A stretch of DNA of 13,803 bases from Gemmatimonadota bacterium. Its GTDB lineage: Bacteria; Gemmatimonadota; Gemmatimonadetes; Gemmatimonadales; GWC2-71-9. Under the pieces are notes generated by a model. It was not told the DNA's origin and made no database searches. It saw only the letters and a list, made by a program, of their open reading frames with translations. The stretch lies in contig QHTY01000159.1 of the NCBI GenBank assembly GCA_003220985.1, forward strand, positions 1-13,803. The letters are read 5' to 3'. A program made the position numbers and the translations under genes. Shown here in pieces: positions 1 through 6,244 of this stretch. Positions within the stretch are counted from its first letter, which is position 1. Every line of letters begins with the position of its first letter.

Positions 1-1757
1 CGAAACAGCGCGGCGAGGCGCCGCCAGAATCCCCCGAGCGCACCCCGCACGGCGTGGTGAAACGCACTGGCGGAATGGAATCGTTCGGCCGGCTCGCTGC
101 GGAGGGCGCGCCGTAGCACCTCTTCGAGCTCGCGTGGGACGTCGCGGCGCTCGGCGACGAGCGGCGGTACATCGTCCGTCGTCTGACGCGCCAGTATCTG
201 CTCCGGGGTTTTCCCGCTGAACGGCGGTCTCCCCAGTAATGAGAAATACACGACGGCGGCCAGCGAATACAAGTCGGCTCGTTGGTCGACACGCTCGCCC
301 AGCAACTGCTCGGGCGCGGCGAACTGCGGTGTACCGCTCCGGGAGGTCGCACCGCCAAACCGCGTCCCACCGCGCAGCGCCAGGGCGAGTCCGAAATCCG
401 TAATCCGCAGCCGGCCGTCCGGCTCGATCAGCATGTTCTCCGGTTTCAGGTCGCGGTGAATCAACCCCAGGCCGTGGGCGTGTTCGAGTGCCGACAGCGC
501 TTCGTTGAGCAGCCGCTCGGTCTGCTCGAGTGAGAACGTGCCCTGGCGTTGGATCACTTGCGCCAGGCTCGAGCCGGGGACGAATTCCATCGTGTACCAC
601 GTGAGTCCGGCGCGGCCCATGATGTCGTAGATGCTGACGATGTTGGGATGCCGGAGTCGCGCGGCGAGCTGTGCCTCGCGCCGGAAGCGCTCGATGACCC
701 CGGGATCGGCGGTCAGTGCCGGGTGCAAGACCTTGATCGCTACGTCGCGCTCGAGGGCGAGGTCGCGCGCGCGATACACACGGCCGAATCCACCGGCGCC
801 GATTTCTTCCAGCAGCTCGTAGTCATCGCCGAGCGCGCGCCGCAGGCGCCGTTCGAAACCCGATTCGGTGAGGGCCGGAGCGGCCGCGAGCACCTGGAAC
901 GTGCCGGCGTCACTCACGAAGTCCTCGAGCATCTCCGTCGCCGTGTAATACCGGTCCTTGGGCACGCGCGACAGCGCGCGGATGATCACGCGCTCGACGG
1001 CGGCGGGAATCGCCTGCCGCAGCTGGCGCGGTGGAACGATGCGCGCGGGATCCGGATCCGGCGGGTTACCGGTGAGCGCAGCGTAAATGTTCGCTGCGAC
1101 AGTGTACACGTCGCTCGCCGGCTCCCCGGCCTCTGCAGCCCGGACTTCAGGCGCCATGTACGCCGCGTTGGCGTCGTCCGTAGGCAGCGGCGGCAGGTAG
1201 GGCAGGCACCAGTTGGAGTATCGCAAATCGGTAATGACGCCCTGCCCACCGGTGTTGATCATCAGCGTCGAGGGGACGATGCGCCGCATGATGATACCGC
1301 GCGCATGCGCGTGCTCGAGCGCGGCGAGGAGATCACGGATCAGCGACATGGACTGCGGAATCGGGCGCGGTCCGCGTCGCAGTGCGTCCGCAAGGCTCTC
1401 GCCTTCGATCCAGTTGGCAGTGCGATACGCGAACGACGCGATCTCGCCGGCGGCGTAGACATGACGGATCGCCGGATGGTCGAGCTGTGCGAGCGTTTCG
1501 GTCTCGCGCATGAACCAGGCGCGTCCCGGTGCCTCGGCCGCGAGATGCACGCGGATCGAGACGTTCCGCTTCAAGACGCGATCCCAGCCGTGATACAGCG
1601 CGCGATCCGCCGACAGCGCGACGAGGTTGTCGAGCCGAAACGCAGGCTCGAGTGCGCGCAGCGCGTCGTCGAGCAGACCCGCGGGCGGCGTTTGCGCGGG
1701 AGAGCTGGTGACGGCCGTCACCCTGGGAGGCGTGGAGCGCCGGTCTGGCGTGGTCAC
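1..1757 (-). CDS. Tandem pseudokinase-kinase Ser/Thr protein kinase (C-terminus outside the window)
   Basis: Hanks-type Ser/Thr kinase, read on the minus strand and open through position 1; 585 residues are visible. The first fold covers about residues 45-280. It has Arg69 where VAIK has Lys, Met-Arg-Arg (157-159) where HRD stands, Asp-Leu-Arg (177-179) for DFG, and an intact Ala-Pro-Glu (202-204); this is a pseudokinase pattern. The second fold starts near residue 312. It has a Gly-rich loop near 320, VAIK with Lys342, HRDLKPEN with Asp436, and DFG with Asp454, so it should be active. The visible part ends just after the kinase domain; such proteins often continue with a membrane segment and a sensor, which would lie outside. 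No ATG lies in frame upstream of Met83, so I chose GTG 1757. It has no clear Shine-Dalgarno; GTG 1721 is the alternative. By analogy with other pseudokinase-kinase pairs the first fold may regulate the second (inference). Confidence 0.9.
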   Translation of the reverse strand, partial: MTTPDRRSTPPRVTAVTSSPAQTPPAGLLDDALRALEPAFRLDNLVALSADRALYHGWDRVLKRNVSIRVHLAAEAPGRAWFMRETETLAQLDHPAIRHVYAAGEIASFAYRTANWIEGESLADALRRGPRPIPQSMSLIRDLLAALEHAHARGIIMRRIVPSTLMINTGGQGVITDLRYSNWCLPYLPPLPTDDANAAYMAPEVRAAEAGEPASDVYTVAANIYAALTGNPPDPDPARIVPPRQLRQAIPAAVERVIIRALSRVPKDRYYTATEMLEDFVSDAGTFQVLAAAPALTESGFERRLRRALGDDYELLEEIGAGGFGRVYRARDLALERDVAIKVLHPALTADPGVIERFRREAQLAARLRHPNIVSIYDIMGRAGLTWYTMEFVPGSSLAQVIQRQGTFSLEQTERLLNEALSALEHAHGLGLIHRDLKPENMLIEPDGRLRITDFGLALALRGGTRFGGATSRSGTPQFAAPEQLLGERVDQRADLYSLAAVVYFSLLGRPPFSGKTPEQILARQTTDDVPPLVAERRDVPRELEEVLRRALRSEPAERFHSASAFHHAVRGALGGFWRRLAALF

Positions 1758-1821
1758 GGGCGAGAAATGTAGTGGCTGAGTTCGGCTGGCACGAACCTCC
1801 GCGACGCCGCAGATTCCCTCG

Positions 1822-2100
1822 ATGGAGAAAGAGCCCCGCCGTCCCTCACGTTCGTCTGGTCCGTCGCGTTCCTCCGGTCCGCACCAACCCGGCCGCCATC
1901 AGATGGAGCGCCGGGTACGGCCCGAGCGGCGGTCCGGACTGGATCGCCGCGTCACCGAACGACGCGTCAAGCAGGTCACGGTCGTGGTCGAACGGCGGGG
2001 ACGCACTGAACGCCGCAGTCGCGTGGAGCGGCGCTCGCCGCAACCGCGCCGTCAATTGAAGGATCGCCGCGGCTCCGGTCGTAACTTTACTTCATCCTGA
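1822..2100 (+). CDS. Hypothetical small, highly basic arginine-repeat protein
   Basis: An ORF of 92 codons divergent from the kinase gene, with 64 bp between the starts. The product is extremely basic. After an Arg/Ser/Gly-Pro N-terminus (a seven-residue RSSGPSR-type unit repeats), residues 28-85 carry about eight paired-arginine units of the type ERR or DRR spaced 5-10 residues apart. Similar (E/D)RR...(E/D)RR stretches occur in linkers of bacterial signalling proteins, but I recognise no named family. Third codon positions are GC-rich as expected for a gene here. No Shine-Dalgarno precedes ATG 1822; ATG 1903 is an alternative start at the head of the repeats. The stop overlaps the end of the convergent gene by 14 bp. 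It could bind nucleic acid or acidic partners, or be a chance ORF. Confidence 0.45.
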   Translation: MEKEPRRPSRSSGPSRSSGPHQPGRHQMERRVRPERRSGLDRRVTERRVKQVTVVVERRGRTERRSRVERRSPQPRRQLKDRRGSGRNFTSS

Positions 2101-3121
2101 TCGCCGTCACGCCCCAGCCAGTTCGTCCCACGCGCGCATAGCGCGCATCGCGCAGGTAGATGATGTTGCTTGCCGTGTCCACTTCGGCCGTCAAAAAGCG
2201 GGCGAACTGGGCGATCGCGCGCCCGTCCGGCGTGTCCTGTATCGTGTGTACCACCGCCGGCTCGCGCAGGCGCCGCGCCACTTTCCAGTCGTCACTCGCG
2301 ACCGTATCCGCGCTGGCATACATCGCTTCCCACGTAAACGGTTGACCGATGTTGGTCAACGCCGCCCAGGACGCGCCGGCGCCGAAGCGGTGTTCGGCCA
2401 CCTGCCGGACCTCCCGCTTGCGCGCCGCTGCCACGATTGCGTGCGCGCCGCTATACAGCACAAGGAGTAGGACCGCGAGCGCAGCGGCACGCTGCCGAGC
2501 CACCGGACCGAACCAGTAGCGAACCCACCCCACAATCGCGACGAGGCAGAGACCCGCGTAGACCCAAAGGACCCAGGGCGCGACGATGTCGTGTCGCCCG
2601 ACGAGCAGCACGCCGATGAAACCGCCGATCACCAGCACCCCGCTGAGCGGCGTCCAGTGCCGCTCGCTGCCCCACGCCAGCGCGACCAGCGGCACGAGCC
2701 AGAAAAACGGATCGACGATGGCCACCCAGTCGAGATAGAACCAGCGGTTGCTCCAGGGAAGAAATGGGCGCCAGCCGTACGATCCCTGCCAATCCATGAA
2801 CAAGTGGCTGGCGAACGTGATGCCTACGCACAGGGTGAGCCAACGCCAGGGAGCACGCCACTGGGTCCGCGCGCGGGTGATGAGTCCGATCGTCAGAATG
2901 AGCACCGGGATTTGAATGAGCGCCCCGATGAGCGAATGCGTGATGCCACGATGATGGACCAGAAACTGCGAGCGCGACCATCCCCAGTAGCCCGAGAACG
3001 TTTCGGCCAAATCCGGCATGTTCGCGGCGATCGCTCCGATCAGGCTCGCGCGCGGGACGTGGCGGTCGGCGATTGCTCGACCGAGCGCGGCACCGACGAG
3101 AGCATGGGCGAGGTTGTCCAT
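2087..3121 (-). CDS. YdjM-like inner-membrane metal-dependent hydrolase family protein
   Basis: A 344-residue polytopic membrane protein resembling the LexA-regulated YdjM/DUF457 'membrane-bound metal-dependent hydrolase' family. The N-terminus has the family layout: His6 in an NLAHALVG context, Asp37 in NMPDLAE, then HHRGITHS (His56, His57, His62). A second polar motif is SHLFMDW (His106, Asp110). These His/Asp residues are the presumed metal site; no reaction is established for most members. About five or six hydrophobic segments lie between residues 65 and 215. They are followed by a soluble C-terminal part of about 125 residues, longer than in E. coli YdjM (about 200 residues in total). 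ATG 3121 is chosen because the His6 motif follows at once; the ribosome binding site is weak. It lies 72 bp after the small secreted-protein gene on the same strand and may be co-transcribed with it. Confidence 0.8.
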   Translation of the reverse strand: MDNLAHALVGAALGRAIADRHVPRASLIGAIAANMPDLAETFSGYWGWSRSQFLVHHRGITHSLIGALIQIPVLILTIGLITRARTQWRAPWRWLTLCVGITFASHLFMDWQGSYGWRPFLPWSNRWFYLDWVAIVDPFFWLVPLVALAWGSERHWTPLSGVLVIGGFIGVLLVGRHDIVAPWVLWVYAGLCLVAIVGWVRYWFGPVARQRAAALAVLLLVLYSGAHAIVAAARKREVRQVAEHRFGAGASWAALTNIGQPFTWEAMYASADTVASDDWKVARRLREPAVVHTIQDTPDGRAIAQFARFLTAEVDTASNIIYLRDARYARVGRTGWGVTAIRMK

Positions 3122-3193
3122 CCTACACGATGCGGCGACGAGCGGATCTTCGGGGAGTCCGGCCTTCGGATGGGGAAGTGAGCGACTTGGTCT

Positions 3194-3466
3194 TTAGTTT
3201 CTCGCGAAATCGACTGTAACCACCACCGTGCTCGGCTTACTCGCCGGGCGCTCCGCGGAGACTAGGGCCACCGTCGCGACAGTACGCTGATTCTCGATTC
3301 TGGCATCTGTAAGTGCTTGCCGGACGGCCGACAGGGCCTCAAAACCCTGGCGCGTATCGACAACGGTCGCACTGGCTTGCAGGGTGCCACGAGCTTGGGC
3401 TTCTGCACTCCTCCCCATGAGCATCAGTGCTCCCACCATCACAACCGCGCCGAGTCCGAACCGCAT
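3194..3466 (-). CDS. Small secreted protein of unknown function, divergent from the pilus operon
   Basis: A 90-residue protein. A signal peptide covers about residues 1-23: a short basic start, a Val/Met/Leu-rich core, and a likely cleavage after Ala-Glu-Ala-Gln-Ala. The mature part of about 65 residues begins with an alternating hydrophobic stretch (TLQASATVVDT) and ends with another beta-like strand (VVVTVDFARN). There is no cysteine. I chose ATG 3466 because GGGGAG (3478-3473 on this strand) sits 6 nt upstream; an upstream in-frame ATG (3532) would add 22 residues in front of the signal peptide and is unlikely. I recognise no family. Its alternating N-terminus resembles the mature N-termini of the DUF4402 pilins across the intergenic gap, so a link to the pilus is possible but only inferred. 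Confidence 0.65.
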   Translation of the reverse strand: MRFGLGAVVMVGALMLMGRSAEAQARGTLQASATVVDTRQGFEALSAVRQALTDARIENQRTVATVALVSAERPASKPSTVVVTVDFARN

Positions 3467-3572
3467 CGCCTGCTCCCCTGAGTGAGTGCCGTTGGCTTCG
3501 GTCCCGTCTAGGGCAGGCTCCATGCCGGTCAATTGTAACAGCGTAATGCCTTGTTATATCGGTGAGTTCGGT

Positions 3573-3615
3573 GATTGTTGCTGACGACGGCGAGTGTTGG
3601 TAATTGTCAACAATC
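3573..3615. promoter_or_regulatory. Inverted repeat, candidate activator (upstream activating) site
   Basis: GATTGTTG at 3573-3580 is matched by its exact reverse complement CAACAATC at 3608-3615. The right half also forms a tight dyad, ATTGT-CA-ACAAT (3603-3614). The centre is about 130 bp upstream of the sigma-54 promoter, the usual distance for an enhancer-binding protein site. The left half also sits near a weak minus-strand -10-like TATAAC (3558-3553), so it could act on the divergent small gene. No activator gene is in the window. Confidence 0.4.
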
Positions 3616-3687
3616 GTGACACCAGCTCGCTATTGCGGCGCCTAAGTCAAAGTCCTATCTTGGTTTCCGCTTTCCCGCCCTGTATGC

Positions 3688-3702
3688 GTCAAGAAAGTTG
3701 AC
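3688..3702. promoter_or_regulatory. Short inverted repeat GTCAA-N5-TTGAC upstream of the sigma-54 promoter
   Basis: A perfect 5-bp inverted repeat with a 5-nt AT-rich spacer, about 20 bp upstream of the -24 element. It could be a protein-binding site (activator, repressor or bending protein). Five-base arms do occur by chance, so this is weak. Confidence 0.25.
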
Positions 3703-3722
3703 AGTGGCGAAGAAATTGGCAG

Positions 3723-3739
3723 TTGGCATGAGCCTTGCC
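3723..3739 (+). promoter_or_regulatory. Sigma-54 (RpoN) promoter of the pilus operon
   Basis: TTGGCATGAGCCTTGCC matches the -24/-12 consensus TTGGCAYG-N4-TTGC throughout. The invariant GG (3725-3726) and GC (3737-3738) are separated by exactly 10 nt. Transcription should start near 3750, giving an untranslated leader of about 70 nt before the first pilin ATG at 3820. Such promoters need an ATP-dependent enhancer-binding activator, which fits the 353-bp gap and the inverted repeat upstream. Confidence 0.75.
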
Positions 3740-3819
3740 ATGACGACAACTCCGAAGCTGTGAGGCGCCGAATGGCACTCCAACTGACCAATAGCTCGAC
3801 ACAAAAACAGGAGCTCGAA

Positions 3820-4317
3820 ATGCGCAGCATCACCAAGCTGTCCCTGGTTGTGGCCGCCCTCGTGCTGACGGGCACGGCCGTCCAGGCTCAGACGAACAAT
3901 GCCAGCATCACGGCGACGGCGAATGTCCAGACGCCGATCAACGTGCTAGGCGCCCAGCAGTTGAACTTCGGGAACGTCTTCCCGGGCGTGAATAAGTCGA
4001 TCGCGGCTACAGATCTTACGAACGCCGGCCGGTTCGACGTCACGGGCCAGGCCAGCAGCCCGGTCACCATCTCGTTCACGCTGCCCGCGACGCTCGGTTC
4101 GGCTGGTAACACCATGCCGATCGTGAGCTACACGGGCGTGCATGCCCAGAACAACGCGCAGACCGGCGGCACTGCCTTCTCACCGGCGGCTGGTGCGTCC
4201 CCCTCGCTGAACGCCTCAGGCGCGCTGTGGGTGTGGGTGGGCGCGCAGGTCCAGCCGGCGACGAACCAGGCGGCGGGTGTCTACACTGGTTCGATCACCA
4301 TGACGGTGGTCTACTAA
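3820..4317 (+). CDS. DUF4402 pilin-like subunit 1 (probable major subunit)
   Basis: A 165-residue exported protein of the DUF4402 family, which is found with chaperone-usher genes. A signal peptide (about residues 1-24) ends in Val-Gln-Ala-Gln. The mature part has about 23 residues before the family motif LNFGNVFPGV. It then has GRFDVTG, a central ISFTLP strand, TMPIVSY, and the closing GVYTGSITMTVVY strand. There is no cysteine, so the immunoglobulin-like fold is not disulphide-stabilised. ATG 3820 is set by AGGAG at 3809-3813, 6 nt upstream; a longer in-frame GTG start at 3760 would bury the signal peptide. As the first gene after the sigma-54 promoter, with the best ribosome binding site and a hairpin behind it, it is the likely major subunit (inference). 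It should be exported by Sec and capped by the PapD-like chaperone. Confidence 0.85.
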   Translation: MRSITKLSLVVAALVLTGTAVQAQTNNASITATANVQTPINVLGAQQLNFGNVFPGVNKSIAATDLTNAGRFDVTGQASSPVTISFTLPATLGSAGNTMPIVSYTGVHAQNNAQTGGTAFSPAAGASPSLNASGALWVWVGAQVQPATNQAAGVYTGSITMTVVY

Positions 4318-4346
4318 GCGACTGAATTTGGCGTCGAGCTGATGGC

Positions 4347-4382
4347 GCGCCGGCAGGGGATGCAATATTCCTCTGCCGGCGC
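4347..4382 (+). terminator. Strong intergenic hairpin between pilin genes 1 and 2 (attenuator or mRNA stabiliser)
   Basis: GCGCCGGCAGGGGA (4347-4360) pairs with TCCTCTGCCGGCGC (4369-4382) over 14 positions with one G-U wobble and an 8-nt loop. No T-run follows, so it is not a classical intrinsic terminator. More likely it protects the 3' end of the first pilin message or partly stops transcription, giving more subunit 1 than downstream products. Confidence 0.6.
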
Positions 4383-4398
4383 TGTCGCAAGGAGACGC

Positions 4399-4875
4399 AT
4401 GATAAACATGAATCGGGAATCGCTGGTCGTGCTCGGAGTGATGCTGCTCGCTGCGCCGCTCTTGGCGCAGGGCAAGCCGCTCACGGTTACGGGTGTGCGT
4501 GGGCTGACGTTCGGCGCCGTGCTGCCGGGTGTGCCGCGCGTGATATTGCGAACCGATCCCGCCAACAGCGGCCAGTTCGATATCAAAGGTCCGAAGGGTG
4601 GTCCCGTGTTGCTGTCATTCGTGCTGCCGCTGAGCATGACTGGTCCTGGTGGCGCGTTGATGCCCATCGTGTTTGGGGCGGGTGACGCGGGCTTCTCGTC
4701 AACGCAGTCAATTGGGAGTCAAGTCGGCTTCGACCCGAAGCAGCCGACCACGGTAACCTTTCCGAATAATGGCAGCGCGTCGGTCTTCGTCGGGGCCACT
4801 GCGAATCCGGCGACGAACCAGCGCGCCGGCGCGTACACCGGGACGATCACCCTCACCGTGACGGTGCTGCCATGA
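4399..4875 (+). CDS. DUF4402 pilin-like subunit 2 with a short N-terminus
   Basis: A 158-residue exported DUF4402 protein, clearly paralogous to the first subunit: LTFGAVLPGV, GQFDIKG, LLSFVLP, LMPIVF, and the end motif NPATNQRAGAYTGTITLTVTV. The signal peptide ends at Leu-Ala-Gln near residue 24. Only about 11 mature residues precede LTFG, against about 23 in the other two subunits, so the segment that would serve as donor strand is largely absent. AAGGAG (4389-4394) supports ATG 4399; ATG 4408 is an alternative. The stop overlaps the chaperone start (ATGA), so the two are translationally coupled. A chain-end role (tip or terminator) is inferred from the missing extension. Confidence 0.8.
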   Translation: MINMNRESLVVLGVMLLAAPLLAQGKPLTVTGVRGLTFGAVLPGVPRVILRTDPANSGQFDIKGPKGGPVLLSFVLPLSMTGPGGALMPIVFGAGDAGFSSTQSIGSQVGFDPKQPTTVTFPNNGSASVFVGATANPATNQRAGAYTGTITLTVTVLP

Positions 4876-5729
4876 TGCGCGCGCTCGGGCTTGCCGGCAT
4901 GCTCGCGCTCGCCAGTGCGTCATTGGCGGCGCAAGGCGTCATGGTCGCGCCGCACGCGGTCTTCATCGATCACCGCCTGCGCAGCGGCTCCGTGCTGCTC
5001 TACAACCCCGGCACGGAACCGGTCGAAGTGTCGATCTCGACGATCTTCGGGTATCCGACCACGGATTCCGCGGGCCGGATCACCCTCGACACATTGCTCG
5101 CCGATTCGACGGTCTCGGCGCTGCGGTGGATCCAAGCGTTTCCGCGGCGGTTGACGGTGGGACCGCGGGAACGCCAAACCGTGCGGCTGTTGGCTCGTCC
5201 GCCCGCCGGGTTGCCCGACGGGGAATACTGGCTACGGCTGGTGATCGCGGCGCAGGCGGGTCGCGTCCCCATCACCGGCGTCGCGGATACGACGGCGATT
5301 CAGGTCGGTCTCACCCTCGAGGTACGCACAATCATTGGCGTCAATTACCGGAAGGGCCCGGTCGGCACCGGGGTGACGCTGTCCGAGCTCAGTGCGCGGA
5401 TCGTCGGCGATTCGCTCATCACGCGCAGTAAGCTCGAGCGCCGCGGCAACGCGGCGTTCATCGGCATGATTCGCGAGACGCTGGTGGATTCGACGGGCGC
5501 TGTGCGCGGGCAGCGCGTCGGTGATTCGCTCGTCACCACCTTTGCTTCGCCCATAGGCGTGTATGTCGCGATGCAGCCGCGCCTCGCGAGCGCGATACCG
5601 CATCCCGGACTCCCGCGCGGGCGATACTGGCTGCGCTACGAGGTGGTCGCCGAGCGCGACGACCTCGATCCGACGGTGGTGCTGAAGGCTCCCGCGGTGC
5701 GCGATTCGGTCCAGCTGGTGGTTCCGTGA
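4872..5729 (+). CDS. PapD-like periplasmic pilus chaperone
   Basis: A 285-residue exported protein with a signal peptide ending at Ala-Ala-Gln (about residue 21). Residues 22-125 look like the first PapD immunoglobulin-like domain: a VMVAPHAVFID first strand, then SVLLYNPGTEPVEVSIS, and the later PRRLTVGPRERQTVRLL-type strand leading to GEYWLRLVI. A second beta domain follows (about 130-285) and ends in VQLVVP. It is longer than typical FimC/PapD proteins (about 230-250), the excess lying in the second domain, so it belongs to a divergent branch. Its role would be to hold DUF4402 subunits in the periplasm and deliver them to the usher. The start overlaps the stop of the second pilin gene by 4 bp, and its own stop overlaps the third pilin start (GTGA). 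Assignment rests on fold pattern and context. Confidence 0.75.
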   Translation: MMRALGLAGMLALASASLAAQGVMVAPHAVFIDHRLRSGSVLLYNPGTEPVEVSISTIFGYPTTDSAGRITLDTLLADSTVSALRWIQAFPRRLTVGPRERQTVRLLARPPAGLPDGEYWLRLVIAAQAGRVPITGVADTTAIQVGLTLEVRTIIGVNYRKGPVGTGVTLSELSARIVGDSLITRSKLERRGNAAFIGMIRETLVDSTGAVRGQRVGDSLVTTFASPIGVYVAMQPRLASAIPHPGLPRGRYWLRYEVVAERDDLDPTVVLKAPAVRDSVQLVVP

Positions 5730-6241
5730 AAAAAAAGACGTTGCTGTTGGTGATGTGCGTCGGCCTGACCGGTCGCGCGGCCGCGCAGGCCGCTTCTTCC
5801 GTGTCGGCCGATGCCGTCGTCGTCACGGTGGGCATGACGATCTCCACGCTCCGCGACTTGAACTTCGGGACTGTGATTAAGGGCGTGCCGACGACGATCC
5901 TACCGACGGCCGCTAACGCCGGCGAGTGGCAGGTCAGCGGCAGCGCCAACGCGTTTATCGTGATCGGCTTCACGCTGCCGACGCAGTTGACCAACATTCA
6001 GGCGCTGCCGGGCTCCACGATGCCGATCGCCTTCAGTGGCATATCGGCAATCTGGCGGCGCTCTACGAACAATCCGGTCGGCGGCACGGTCTTCGATCCC
6101 GCGGTCGGCGCAGTGGGCCGTCTGGGTCCACCGTCGAATTTCAACATGTACATCTGGATCGGCGGCACGGTCACGCCCGCCCTTGCGGCGAAGCCCGGGA
6201 TCTACCAGGGCAACGTCGTCGTGTCGCTCATCTACCAGTAA
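5726..6241 (+). CDS. DUF4402 pilin-like subunit 3
   Basis: A 171-residue exported DUF4402 protein starting at GTG 5726, which overlaps the chaperone stop. The start is confirmed by a classic signal peptide: a run of three lysines, a Leu-rich core, and cleavage after Ala-Ala-Gln near residue 21. The mature N-terminus of about 23 residues is strongly alternating hydrophobic (VSADAVVVTVGMTI), as expected for a donor strand. It precedes LNFGTVIKGV, WQVSG, VIGFTLP, STMPIAF, a loop with two Trp/Arg-rich residues, and the final GIYQGNVVVSLIY strand. The mature part lacks cysteine. It sits 3 bp ahead of the usher gene. A minor or anchoring subunit is plausible from position but not shown. Confidence 0.8.
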   Translation: MKKKTLLLVMCVGLTGRAAAQAASSVSADAVVVTVGMTISTLRDLNFGTVIKGVPTTILPTAANAGEWQVSGSANAFIVIGFTLPTQLTNIQALPGSTMPIAFSGISAIWRRSTNNPVGGTVFDPAVGAVGRLGPPSNFNMYIWIGGTVTPALAAKPGIYQGNVVVSLIYQ

Positions 6242-6244
6242 CCC

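Noticed and set aside
549..1772. 407-codon plus-strand open frame
   Set aside because: It lies antisense to the tandem kinase, whose minus-strand product shows clear kinase motifs throughout. The plus-strand product is Arg-rich with no recognisable domain.
3122..3193. Possible terminator between the small secreted protein gene and the YdjM-like gene
   Set aside because: Only very short imperfect inverted repeats are present and no T-run follows on the minus strand; read-through seems as likely.
3760..3819. Upstream GTG start adding 20 residues to the first pilin
   Set aside because: AGGAG at 3809-3813 and the signal peptide beginning at 3820 fix the start. The extension would lie before the signal peptide and close to the predicted transcription start.
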